From JALHOP01 sp964484195 (GTDB lineage: Bacteria; Myxococcota; XYA12-FULL-58-9; JALHOP01), in contig CAZAER010000007.1 in NCBI GenBank assembly GCA_964484195.1, positions 148,022-212,021 of the forward strand: a DNA stretch of 64,000 nt. Reading direction: 5' to 3'. The notes under the pieces are model-generated. The model searched no databases, had not been told where the DNA came from, and was given only the letters and a program-made list of their open reading frames with translations. The translations under genes and the position numbers were made by a program. Below, piece after piece: positions 56,578 through 64,000 of this stretch (positions are counted from its first letter, which is position 1; every line of letters starts with the position of its first letter).

Positions 56578-57548
56578 TGCGCGGTGCGGAGCGCTACGAA
56601 GCCGCCAGCGACCTGGCGCTCGTGACCAGCTTCTTCAACCCCGCGGGCTTTGTCAGCAAGTGGCGCAACTACGAGCGCTTCCTTGCGCCCATTCGAGCCG
56701 GTGGCTTGCCTCTCTATACCATAGAGTGCGCTTTCGCGGACAGGCCGTTCGAGCTGCCCGAAGGCGAGACCCACCTGCGTGTGCGTGGCGCCTCCGTCAT
56801 GTTCCAGAAGGAGCGCTTGCTGAACCTCGTGATCGAGCGTTTGCCGAAGCGCTTCACCAAGGTCGCGTGGGTCGACGCCGACATTCTCTTCACCGACCCG
56901 GACTGGGCGGTGCGCACCTCGCGAGCGCTGGAGACGCACGCCATCGTCCAGCCTTTCGAGACCGCCTATAGGCTACCGCCCGAGCATGACCGCTACAGCG
57001 GAGAAGGCGTCGTCTGCCGGAGCTTTGCCGCCTGCTATGTCGACGACCGGACGGCGCACGCCAAGGGCGACTTCTGGAAGCACGGCGACACTGGCTTTGC
57101 CTGGGCGGCGCGTCGCGACCTGCTCTCCACACACGGGCTCTACGACGCCATGATCCTGGGCAGCGCCGACCATGTGATGGCACACGCCGCTCTCGGCGAC
57201 TGGACCTCGCAGTGCATCCGCATCACCGCCGGCGTCAACAATCCCTATGCCGCCGACATCCGCGCCTGGGGCCGGCGTTTCCACGACGACGTGAAGGGCG
57301 CGATGGGCTTCGTGCCGGGTGAGCTGTTGCACCTGTGGCACGGCAGCGCCGCGAATCGCCGCTACGTCGAGCGCACCAAGCAGCTCGTGGCGCTGGGCTA
57401 TGACCCGAAGACCGACCTCCGTGTCGGCGAAAGCGGAGCGTGGGAGTGGGCGAGCGACAAGCCCGATTTGCACGCCTGGGTGATCGACTACTTCTCGCAA
57501 CGCCGGGAGGACGAGGCCCTCCCGGATGATGCGGTGCGGGGCGCTTAG
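56577..57548 (+). CDS. Glycosyltransferase-like protein B
   Basis: 323 residues. About half identical to protein A by eye: LALVTSFFNPAGFVSKWRNY, SVMFQKERLLNLVIERLP, VAWVDADILFTDPDW (DxD), GFAWAARRDLLSTHGLYDAM, LLHLWHGS, SGAWEWASDKPDLHAWV. Coupled to protein A by overlapping stop and start. The two probably act in one pathway with the radical SAM enzyme. The stop overlaps the next, convergent gene by 4 bases. Confidence 0.78.
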   Translation: MRGAERYEAASDLALVTSFFNPAGFVSKWRNYERFLAPIRAGGLPLYTIECAFADRPFELPEGETHLRVRGASVMFQKERLLNLVIERLPKRFTKVAWVDADILFTDPDWAVRTSRALETHAIVQPFETAYRLPPEHDRYSGEGVVCRSFAACYVDDRTAHAKGDFWKHGDTGFAWAARRDLLSTHGLYDAMILGSADHVMAHAALGDWTSQCIRITAGVNNPYAADIRAWGRRFHDDVKGAMGFVPGELLHLWHGSAANRRYVERTKQLVALGYDPKTDLRVGESGAWEWASDKPDLHAWVIDYFSQRREDEALPDDAVRGA

Positions 57549-58273
57549 CCCCTCATGCGGCTCTGGAAGCTGCGCTCGAGATACCCCGAGAGCTCCTTGC
57601 CGAACTTCACGTCGCGCTCGTAGCCGTCGTTCGGCGCCTGCTGCAGGACCTCGGCGAGCGCGGCGCGGAGCGGCACCACCTGATCGGGCGGCACGGCGCG
57701 GAAGAGCTCGTCGATGAGCGACTTGATGCGGTTCGTCTCCGGGCCGGTCAGACGCACGCGCTCGCCGTTATAGCGGGCGTGCTCGTGGCCGGCGGGGACG
57801 TTGACGTTGAAGCCTGGGCTGTCGGCGAGGTGGGTGCCGACGATGGCCCGGAAGACCTCGGCGCCGCTCGCGGCATCACGTGCGCCCGACAGGTCGAAGC
57901 CGGTCGGCGCCTGGGATGCCTGCTGCTGGCCGAGCTGGACGCCGGAGGGGAGCAGGGTGGTTTGGAAGGCGCCGTCGAGACGGCCCGCCAGGTTGAGCAC
58001 GCGCTGGCGCTCGAGGTTGCTGCCCTGGTGGTTGTAGAGCATCGAGGCAACGCGATTGCGGAACGTCGAGCGGTCGACCACGCTGGGGAGGTTCGAGAGC
58101 AGGCCCTGGTAGCGCTGCAGGAGCTGGTCTTGCTCCGGAGTGTTGAGGCGAATCAGGTCGCCAGTGGCGGGGTCGGCGAACTGCTCGCGGTCGGCGATCT
58201 CGCTGTCGAACATGCCGCCGAAAGTGGTGGCCGCAAGCTCACCTGCCGGGCGGGTCGCGCTCGGGTTAGCCAT
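57545..58273 (-). CDS. Hypothetical protein without signal peptide
   Basis: 242 residues from ATG 58273 with GAGGA seven bases upstream. It is mostly helical and Gln/Leu/Arg-rich (TPEQDQLLQRYQGLLSNLPS), with a central Gly/Ala/Asp part and a Pro/Asn-rich loop (FNVNVPAGHEHARYNGE). No membrane segment or enzyme motif. No family recognised. It lies between the glycosyltransferase pair (convergent) and the isomerase gene (divergent). Confidence 0.65.
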   Translation of the reverse strand: MANPSATRPAGELAATTFGGMFDSEIADREQFADPATGDLIRLNTPEQDQLLQRYQGLLSNLPSVVDRSTFRNRVASMLYNHQGSNLERQRVLNLAGRLDGAFQTTLLPSGVQLGQQQASQAPTGFDLSGARDAASGAEVFRAIVGTHLADSPGFNVNVPAGHEHARYNGERVRLTGPETNRIKSLIDELFRAVPPDQVVPLRAALAEVLQQAPNDGYERDVKFGKELSGYLERSFQSRMRG

Positions 58274-58373
58274 GGGAATCCTCGAATGTCAGGGTGAGCG
58301 AGTGATATCGGCAGAACGGCGCGGCGGTTGTGTGGCGTGACCGTGTCGCGGCGGGCGTGGTAGACGCAGCCCC

Positions 58374-59009
58374 GTGAAGCTCTACAACTACTGGCGCAGC
58401 ACCTCGAGCTGGCGGGTTCGCATCGCCCTGGCCCTGAAGAACCTCCCCTACGAGTACGTGGCCGTGCACCTGGTGAAAGACGGCGGCGAGCAGCACAAGG
58501 ACGCCTACAAGGGCAAAAACCCGATGGAGCAGGTCCCGACCCTCGAGCTCGAGGACGGAACCTTGTTGCGCCAGTCGCTCGCGATCATCGGCTACCTGGA
58601 CGAGGCCCACCCCACGCCCTCGCTCATGCCAGGCGACCTGAAGCTCCGCGCCTTCACCCGCGAGGCCGCCGAAATCATGAACTCGGGCATGCAGCCGCTG
58701 CATAACCTCGCGGTTCTAGAGCGTTTACGCGCCGCCACCATGGACGAGAAGGCTTGGACGCGGCACTTCGTGGGCCGAGGGCTCACCGCTCTGGAGGCGA
58801 TCGCGGAGGAGCACGCCGGTCGATATTTGATTGGCGACGCACCGACCCTTGCCGACGTCTGCCTGATTCCGCAGATTTACGCGGCCCGGCGGTTCGATGT
58901 GGATTTGACGGCATGCCCGTCACTCGTGCAGATCGCTGACCGGGTTTCAGCCGAGCCGGCATTTGTGAGCACGCATCCCGATCGGCAACCGGACGCGAAT
59001 AAAACTTAG
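58374..59009 (+). CDS. maiA: Maleylacetoacetate isomerase (zeta-class GST)
   Basis: 211 residues from GTG 58374. The N-terminal SSWRVRIAL holds the glutathione-activating Ser of zeta GSTs, and PMEQVPTLELEDG is the cis-Pro motif. C-terminal helical domain of normal length. Isomerises maleylacetoacetate to fumarylacetoacetate in tyrosine breakdown, which fits the next gene, HPPD, 11 bases on. Confidence 0.93.
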   Translation: MKLYNYWRSTSSWRVRIALALKNLPYEYVAVHLVKDGGEQHKDAYKGKNPMEQVPTLELEDGTLLRQSLAIIGYLDEAHPTPSLMPGDLKLRAFTREAAEIMNSGMQPLHNLAVLERLRAATMDEKAWTRHFVGRGLTALEAIAEEHAGRYLIGDAPTLADVCLIPQIYAARRFDVDLTACPSLVQIADRVSAEPAFVSTHPDRQPDANKT

Positions 59010-59020
59010 GGGTCTGACTC

Positions 59021-60199
59021 ATGGCGAAGCTCGAATCGATTGGTCTGCTTGGTTTCGAGGCGATGCACTATTACGTCCGCGACCTCGACCGCAGCCGCAA
59101 GTTCTACACCGGCAACATGGACTTCGCGGAGATGGGCATTTCGAGCGCCGAGCTCGAGGCCAAGACCAAGCAGAGGTCGGCCCTCTTCAGCGCCGGCAAC
59201 GTTCACGTGCTCTGCTCGCAGCCGCTCGACGGCGCCAAGGGCCGGGTCGCGAGCTTCATGCGTAAGCACCCCGACGGCGTGGGCACCATCATCTTCGGGG
59301 TCAAGGACGCCGCGAAGGCCTTCAAGCTCATCGAGCAGCGCGGTGGCACGCCGATGGAAGACCTGCAGCACTGGCAGGACGCGAACGGCTCGATGGCGTG
59401 GTTCACCATCACGACTCCGTTCGGCGACACCAACTTCCGCTTCGTCGAGCGACGCGGGCGGACGCCGTTCTTCCCGGGCTTCCAAGCGCATCCGACCCCC
59501 AAAGGCGGCAAGAACAAGTTCGGCTTCACGCACATCGATCACATCACCTCGAACTTCCAGACCATGTCGCCCGCTCTCCTGTGGATGGAGCACGTGCTCG
59601 GCCTCGAGAAGTTCTGGCACATCGAGTTCCACACCAACGACGTGCAGGACGAGAAGAAGCCGGGCATGGGCGCCATGGCGACCCACGGCTCGGGCCTCAA
59701 GTCCGAGGTCATGTACGACAAAGACTCGGGCGTGAAGTTCGCGAACAACGAGCCGGCGCGGCCCTTCTTCAAGTCGTCGCAGATCTACGTGTTCCACGAG
59801 GACCTGCGCGGCGACGGTGTGCAGCACGCGGCGCTGGTGGTGCCGAACATCATCGACACGGTGCGTGGCCTCCGCCAAAACGGAGTGAGCTTCATGCCGA
59901 CACCGGGGAGCTACTACGACATGTTGCCCGAGCGCATCGTGAAGCTCGGCATCGAGAAGATCGACGAGGACATCAAAGTCCTACGCGACCTCGAGATCCT
60001 CGTCGATGGCGAGGGCAAGAACCGCTACATGCTCCAGATCTTCTTGAAGGAGTCGGCGGCGCTCTACAAAGAGGCCGAGGCCGGTCCGTTCTTCTACGAG
60101 ATCATCCAGCGCAAAGGCGATCAGGGCTTCGGCGGCGGTAACTTCCGCGCCTTGTTCGAGAGCATCGAGCGCGAGCAGCAGGCGACCGGCCGCGTCTGA
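59021..60199 (+). CDS. hppD: 4-hydroxyphenylpyruvate dioxygenase
   Basis: 392 residues, two vicinal-oxygen-chelate halves. Iron ligands: the His of FTHIDHITSN, His in DGVQHAALVV, and Glu near the C-terminal RNRYMLQIF/RKGDQGFGGGNFRAL block. Converts 4-hydroxyphenylpyruvate to homogentisate. Together with maiA it makes a tyrosine-catabolism pair; homogentisate dioxygenase and fumarylacetoacetase are not in this window. Confidence 0.95.
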   Translation: MAKLESIGLLGFEAMHYYVRDLDRSRKFYTGNMDFAEMGISSAELEAKTKQRSALFSAGNVHVLCSQPLDGAKGRVASFMRKHPDGVGTIIFGVKDAAKAFKLIEQRGGTPMEDLQHWQDANGSMAWFTITTPFGDTNFRFVERRGRTPFFPGFQAHPTPKGGKNKFGFTHIDHITSNFQTMSPALLWMEHVLGLEKFWHIEFHTNDVQDEKKPGMGAMATHGSGLKSEVMYDKDSGVKFANNEPARPFFKSSQIYVFHEDLRGDGVQHAALVVPNIIDTVRGLRQNGVSFMPTPGSYYDMLPERIVKLGIEKIDEDIKVLRDLEILVDGEGKNRYMLQIFLKESAALYKEAEAGPFFYEIIQRKGDQGFGGGNFRALFESIEREQQATGRV

Positions 60200-60205
60200 T
60201 CGCGG

Positions 60206-60859
60206 CTACTTCTTGAAGATGATGTGCCCATCGTCGTCGATGGGCGGATAGGGCTCGCCGCGGCTCGTGTAATGCACCGCCATGTCGGGGTGCAGATACT
60301 CGAAGAGCAAACGCTGGGCGTCGGCGGCGCCGAGGCGTGGTGTCGCGTACATGCCTTTGGCCTCGCGCTGGCGCTGCGCTTCGTAGAGGATCACCGCGGC
60401 GGCGACCGAGACGTTGAGCGAGGCGACGAGCCCCGCCATCGGGATGACCACTTCGGCGTCCACCAGGGACAGCGCTTCTTCGGTCACGCCACCGAGCTCC
60501 TGGCCGAGGAGCAGCGCCGTTGGTTGCGTGTAGTCGAAAGCGCGGAAATCGACGGCCCGTGGTGACAGGTGCGCAGCAATGACCTTGTGTCCGCTATTGC
60601 GAACAGAGGCGATCGCGTCACCGATCGCTTCGACCATGCGGATGCGCACCCATTTTTCGGCGCTTTGCGCGACCGCGGGACTCGGCGCCACCCGTCCGGG
60701 AGGCACGACGGCATGAGCGTTCAAGATGCCGACCGCGTCACAGGTGCGCACCACCGCGGAAAAGTTATGCGGCTTGTGCACGTTCTCCATGATCACCGTC
60801 AGGTCCGGCTGACGGCGCGCGATCACCGCGGCGAGCTTTTCGAGGCGTTCTCGGCTCAC
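60206..60859 (-). CDS. trmH: tRNA (guanosine-18) 2'-O-methyltransferase
   Basis: 217 residues from GTG 60859, overlapping the upstream stop by 4 bases (GTGA). SPOUT fold. The conserved start ARRQPDLTVIMENVHKPHNF, the SAM-site block TALLLGQELGGVTEEAL and VIPMAGLVASLNVSVA match TrmH. Methylates G18 in the tRNA D-loop. Coupling to a lipoprotein gene is unexpected. Confidence 0.93.
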   Translation of the reverse strand: MSRERLEKLAAVIARRQPDLTVIMENVHKPHNFSAVVRTCDAVGILNAHAVVPPGRVAPSPAVAQSAEKWVRIRMVEAIGDAIASVRNSGHKVIAAHLSPRAVDFRAFDYTQPTALLLGQELGGVTEEALSLVDAEVVIPMAGLVASLNVSVAAAVILYEAQRQREAKGMYATPRLGAADAQRLLFEYLHPDMAVHYTSRGEPYPPIDDDGHIIFKK

Positions 60860-61602
60860 AAACAGCAGCGGAAGCCGCGATCCTCGGGGGCGTTGAACGG
60901 TGCATCGCGGTATTCCTCGCCGACGCAGCGCAAGGCGACGTTGTTGCCTTGGAAGCTCCCGCCTCGGACAGCGCGGTCGTTGAAAACACCGCTGCCCGGC
61001 ACGCGCTCGGCGTGTGTCGAGGTCCACTCGGAGAGGTTTCCGGACATGTCGAAAACGCCGAAGTCGCTGCCGCAGGTATCGAGTGAGCCCGTCGCCAGCG
61101 GATTGCTCTCGGCATAGTTGAAGAAGCCGTTGCAGGCCTTCTCCTCGACCGCGTCACCATAGGGATAGAGCAGGGCTTGCGGCCCTCGGCAGGCGCGCTC
61201 CCACTCCTCTTGGGTGCACAAGCGTTTGCCCGCGTTCTCGCAGGCCGACTTCGCCTGGTAAAACGAAACTCCCGCGGCCGGCTGTGCCCGCAGAGCGACG
61301 GCAGCTGCGGCGGTGGTGCTGCCATCGGTGGCGTCGCTGGTGTCGAGAGTCGCTTGGAAGGCGTTGCCGCGCTCGCCGTCGCCGAGCGAAGCTTCGAAGA
61401 CGTCGATGCAGAACTCGGTACCGTTGGCGAGGGCGACCCGGCGCATGAGGCCGCCGTTGGTTTCGCACTGCACGCCGGGAATGGCGTCGATGTTGGGAAT
61501 CGGGCGGGTAGGCCCGTCGAGATTCGGATCGTTCGCGGGGTCGTAGCGCTCCGCGCAAGCGAGAGAGAGAGCGGTAACGCCGAGAAGGACGAGCCGCTTC
61601 AT
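60856..61602 (-). CDS. Sulfatase-modifying-factor-like (SUMF1/FGE) lipoprotein
   Basis: 248 residues, lipobox SLAC. The core belongs to the FGE-sulfatase fold: FCIDVFEASLGD, GVSFYQAKSACENAGKRLC, TQEEWERACRGP, FGVFDMSGNLSEWTS, VRGGSF, EDRGFRCCL. The aerobic FGE active-site Cys pair cannot be placed with certainty, so it may be a structural relative rather than an enzyme. Overlaps the upstream MYXO-CTERM gene by 4 bases. Confidence 0.85.
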   Translation of the reverse strand: MKRLVLLGVTALSLACAERYDPANDPNLDGPTRPIPNIDAIPGVQCETNGGLMRRVALANGTEFCIDVFEASLGDGERGNAFQATLDTSDATDGSTTAAAAVALRAQPAAGVSFYQAKSACENAGKRLCTQEEWERACRGPQALLYPYGDAVEEKACNGFFNYAESNPLATGSLDTCGSDFGVFDMSGNLSEWTSTHAERVPGSGVFNDRAVRGGSFQGNNVALRCVGEEYRDAPFNAPEDRGFRCCL

Positions 61603-63440
61603 GTTTCACCTCGGCGGCGGCGCACGAGCACGACGAGCGCCAGGGCGGTCGCGATGGCGGTCAGCGGCACGGCCGCTTCTGCCTGGCAGCCACCACCGCC
61701 ACGCAGCACGCGTTGGGGCGCGAGGTCCGGATCGTCGCCGAACGAGCCGTTCGGATCGAGTCCTTCGCAATTGGCGGTGCCGGGGCCGTTCACGTCGACC
61801 GCTTGAGCGGTCACATTGAACGCCGGGATTTCGGCCGACGACACGGCTGCAATCGGCGCCAAGCGGCGCGACAGCAGCTCACAGCCGGTGGTCATGCGCG
61901 CGCGGATCTCGCGGATCTGGCCGGCCGGCACATCGAAGTCTTGCACGAACACGACGCCGGTGCCGTTGTCGCCGCCACCGCCGTTCGACAGGTTGGTCGA
62001 GCCTACGGGAACGCTCACCACTTCGAAGCCGGTGACGCCGGGCGGGGCGGACATCTGCACCCGCACGTCGTTCGCGGGCACGTTGCCGGTGTTGCTGATG
62101 GCGATCGAGTAGATCAGCTCGCCACCAACCTGGATCTTCTCGTTGACGGCGTTGAGGGCGCGGATCTGCGTGTCGACGATGAGCGACGGCTGGAAGACGT
62201 CGACTTCGAGGGCCACGACGCCGAGAGCGATGCGGTCGCTCGCTGTGCCGTAGCGGACGGTGACGCGGCGGGCATTGGGCTCGAGCGCTTCCGAGATGTT
62301 GAAGCGATCGATATCGACGCCGGTCTCGCCACAGAGTCCATCGCCGCCGCAGCAGGTGACGGTCGCGGGTGGTGTGCAGGTCGGGCCATCCTGGCGGCGC
62401 GGCTCGCTGTTGATCGTCGAGTTGAAGATGTTGCCGATGGGGTTGTCGTCGTCGGAGAGGCACAGGCTTGGACCCACGCCGTTGATGCTGCCGTTGACCT
62501 CGATGAATTCGTCGCCGCCACAGGGCGCTGAAGCCGGGCTGGTGTTGGCGAGCAAGAGGTCGCCCTCGAGCGCATAGAACGCGAGCCGGCCGGCGGCTGG
62601 GTTGGAAATCGGGTTCACGGTGTCGAGCGAGACCGAGTCGCGCGTACCCGAGACCTGCTCGAGGCCTTCGAAGACGCCGATGGTGCGCAGGGGCAGGGCG
62701 TCGTCTTCGAGCACGAGGAGCAGCGCGAAGGACGCGGCGGCGTTGGTATGCGTGCCTTGCGGCACCGAACCCGACGGAGGCATGGTCGAACAGGACTGTC
62801 CGCTGTCGCAGATGGCCTCGGTGCCGAAGCAGACGTCGGCCTGCACGTCGCCGACCGTGTACGCGCCATCGAGGCTGCCATTGTTGGCGACGATGTCGGT
62901 GATGTCGAAGCGCGACACGAAGAAAGCGATGTTGCCCTCCTCGACGCCCTCCGACTTGAAGAACGTGGTGACCGCCGGGGCTACGGGGTTGGTCAGGGTG
63001 ACGGTGTCGGGGCGGCCCGGCAGCGAGAGGGTCACGCTGGTGTCCGCGGCTTCGCGGGCGCGTTGCTCGACGAATACCGGGTCGTCTTCTCCCGAGATGC
63101 CGTCGGTGTCGAAGATCTCGACGCCTGGATAGTCGGGGCCGTCGTCGCCCAAAAGCGAGCCGCCGACGTACAAGATGGCGCTGCGTACACGCGGACGCTC
63201 GGGCAGGTCGCTAGTTCGGACCACCGCCGTGGCGCTGCGATAGAGGCAATTGACGCCGTTTGCGAGCCCCGTCGAGTCGACCAGCGATGCACCGACGAAA
63301 ACGAACTGCAGACGGCCCGTGTACGGCGCGCCCGAGAGGGCGATGTCATCGGCGCGGACAGGGGAGGCGGTGACCAGGACTGCACACCCGATCACGAGGG
63401 CCAAGTAGCGAAATGTGTGCGAGCGAGCCGGGCGAGTCAC
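61599..63440 (-). CDS. Surface protein with MYXO-CTERM-like tail
   Basis: 613 residues. Signal peptide (CAVLVTASPVRADD). Beta-rich mature chain with a DUF11-like segment (VGGELIYSIAISNTGNVPAN). The end is GGGGCQAEAAVPLTA, a hydrophobic helix LALVVLV and an Arg cluster RRRRG, the MYXO-CTERM layout recognised by myxobacterial sorting. It should be anchored at the surface after cleavage near the Cys. Co-transcribed with the FGE-like lipoprotein. Confidence 0.85.
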   Translation of the reverse strand: MTRPARSHTFRYLALVIGCAVLVTASPVRADDIALSGAPYTGRLQFVFVGASLVDSTGLANGVNCLYRSATAVVRTSDLPERPRVRSAILYVGGSLLGDDGPDYPGVEIFDTDGISGEDDPVFVEQRAREAADTSVTLSLPGRPDTVTLTNPVAPAVTTFFKSEGVEEGNIAFFVSRFDITDIVANNGSLDGAYTVGDVQADVCFGTEAICDSGQSCSTMPPSGSVPQGTHTNAAASFALLLVLEDDALPLRTIGVFEGLEQVSGTRDSVSLDTVNPISNPAAGRLAFYALEGDLLLANTSPASAPCGGDEFIEVNGSINGVGPSLCLSDDDNPIGNIFNSTINSEPRRQDGPTCTPPATVTCCGGDGLCGETGVDIDRFNISEALEPNARRVTVRYGTASDRIALGVVALEVDVFQPSLIVDTQIRALNAVNEKIQVGGELIYSIAISNTGNVPANDVRVQMSAPPGVTGFEVVSVPVGSTNLSNGGGGDNGTGVVFVQDFDVPAGQIREIRARMTTGCELLSRRLAPIAAVSSAEIPAFNVTAQAVDVNGPGTANCEGLDPNGSFGDDPDLAPQRVLRGGGGCQAEAAVPLTAIATALALVVLVRRRRGET

Positions 63441-63508
63441 GCGCGGTATCGTAGCAGCGAAGCTACGAAATTGACAGCGACCCGCGCGAAAGGGAGCATG
63501 TCCCTACG

Positions 63509-64000
63509 ATGTGGCTAGCCCTAAGCTTTGCCGTCGCCGTTTCGGCCACCCCCGACACCTCGACCCATTACTTCAAGGGACTCGCGCGACCGAAGGCCGT
63601 CGAGCTCACGGCCAAGGCGGGTGACGGTCCGGTGATCGTCCTCGTCGTCGACGCCATGCGTCCCGATCGCCTGAGCCCCTACGGCGCGGCGCGCGCTCCC
63701 TCTCCGGTCATGAACGCGCTGGCGGACGAGGGCGTGACGCTCACCAACTACTTCGTGAACGCCAACTGGACGCGCCCGTCGACCGCATCGATGCTGACCG
63801 GCTTGCTCCCCAGCGATCACCTCGTCCAAGGCGAGGCCGACAAGCTCGGGCCCCAGTTCACGACGATCGCAGAGCTCCTGGCAACGAACGGCATTCCCAC
63901 CGGTGCGGTCATCGGCAACGGCAATGCCGCGAGCGCCTTCGGTCTTGCGCAGGGCTTCACCGAGTTCGCGGACACCGTGACCCACTGGAAGGGCCTGCCG
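63509..64000 (+). CDS. Sulfatase-superfamily protein, truncated by window end
   Basis: First 164 codons, open to the last base. The ATG at 63509 begins a signal-like peptide (MWLALSFAVAVSA). The alkaline-phosphatase/sulfatase fold is shown by VIVLVVDAMRPDRLSPYG (the metal-binding Asp) and NWTRPSTASMLTGLLP. In classical sulfatases the latter position is C/SxPxR; here Thr-Arg-Pro stands there, as in a group of myxobacterial homologues. Divergent from the MYXO-CTERM gene. Confidence 0.8.
   Translation, partial: MWLALSFAVAVSATPDTSTHYFKGLARPKAVELTAKAGDGPVIVLVVDAMRPDRLSPYGAARAPSPVMNALADEGVTLTNYFVNANWTRPSTASMLTGLLPSDHLVQGEADKLGPQFTTIAELLATNGIPTGAVIGNGNAASAFGLAQGFTEFADTVTHWKGLP

Overview
The window is GC-rich and gene-dense. 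It looks like a chromosome segment of a predatory or soil-type Myxococcota (deltaproteobacterial) genome. Sequence support for that: a protein ending in a MYXO-CTERM-like tail (Gly/Cys, hydrophobic helix, Arg cluster; 61599-63440), a giant lipoprotein built from CGDG..GE.CDDGN (DUF4215-type) repeats with a fibro-slime-like domain (126-7118), an unusual number of lipoproteins with plain LxAC lipoboxes, and frequent GTG starts. I cannot name a genus. No rRNA, tRNA or CRISPR array was seen. About 54 protein genes are supported, most of them housekeeping or envelope functions with very short intergenic gaps.

Layout. 0.1-9.8 kb: giant Cys-rich lipoprotein, a secreted astacin/matrixin-like protease with a bulb-lectin tail, small secreted proteins. 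9.8-12.4 kb: a three-gene ABC-2 exporter. 12.4-18.6 kb: lipoprotein with a concanavalin-like domain, Lon protease, TetR regulator, a GT51 transglycosylase with a long extra N-terminal region. 18.6-22.3 kb: Nudix hydrolase, two thiol peroxidase/redoxin genes, an unknown gene overlapping an antisense membrane protein gene, TerC/Alx. 22.3-28.4 kb: a minus-strand run of envelope proteins (receiver-like/cNMP/TM/TPR fusion, HtrA-like pseudoprotease lipoprotein, Ser/Gly-repeat lipoprotein, beta-barrel, propeller-like lipoprotein). 28.4-34.9 kb: unknown helical protein, Ogt, PilZ protein, cold shock protein with a clear terminator, two alpha/beta hydrolases, PAP2 phosphatase. 34.9-42.8 kb: MalQ, GH15, SppA, SufS, SufE, MscL. 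42.8-50.2 kb: outer membrane protein, paired lipoproteins, FolE2, PhoX, PAS-GAF-GGDEF-EAL protein. 50.2-58.3 kb is the accessory region: a compact HNH-nuclease element bounded by near-perfect 34-bp inverted repeats, then a glycosyltransferase/unknown operon diverging from a radical SAM plus two tandem glycosyltransferase-like genes. 58.4-64 kb: maleylacetoacetate isomerase and HPPD (tyrosine catabolism), TrmH, a sulfatase-modifying-factor-like lipoprotein, the MYXO-CTERM protein and a truncated sulfatase-superfamily gene.

The strongest lead for something undescribed is the 1.3-kb HNH element at 50238-51561. It has 34-bp inverted ends (33/34 identical) lying between two convergent genes, and a 16-base palindromic word present once upstream of its gene and once inside it. 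The second lead is the neighbouring radical SAM/paired-glycosyltransferase cluster.
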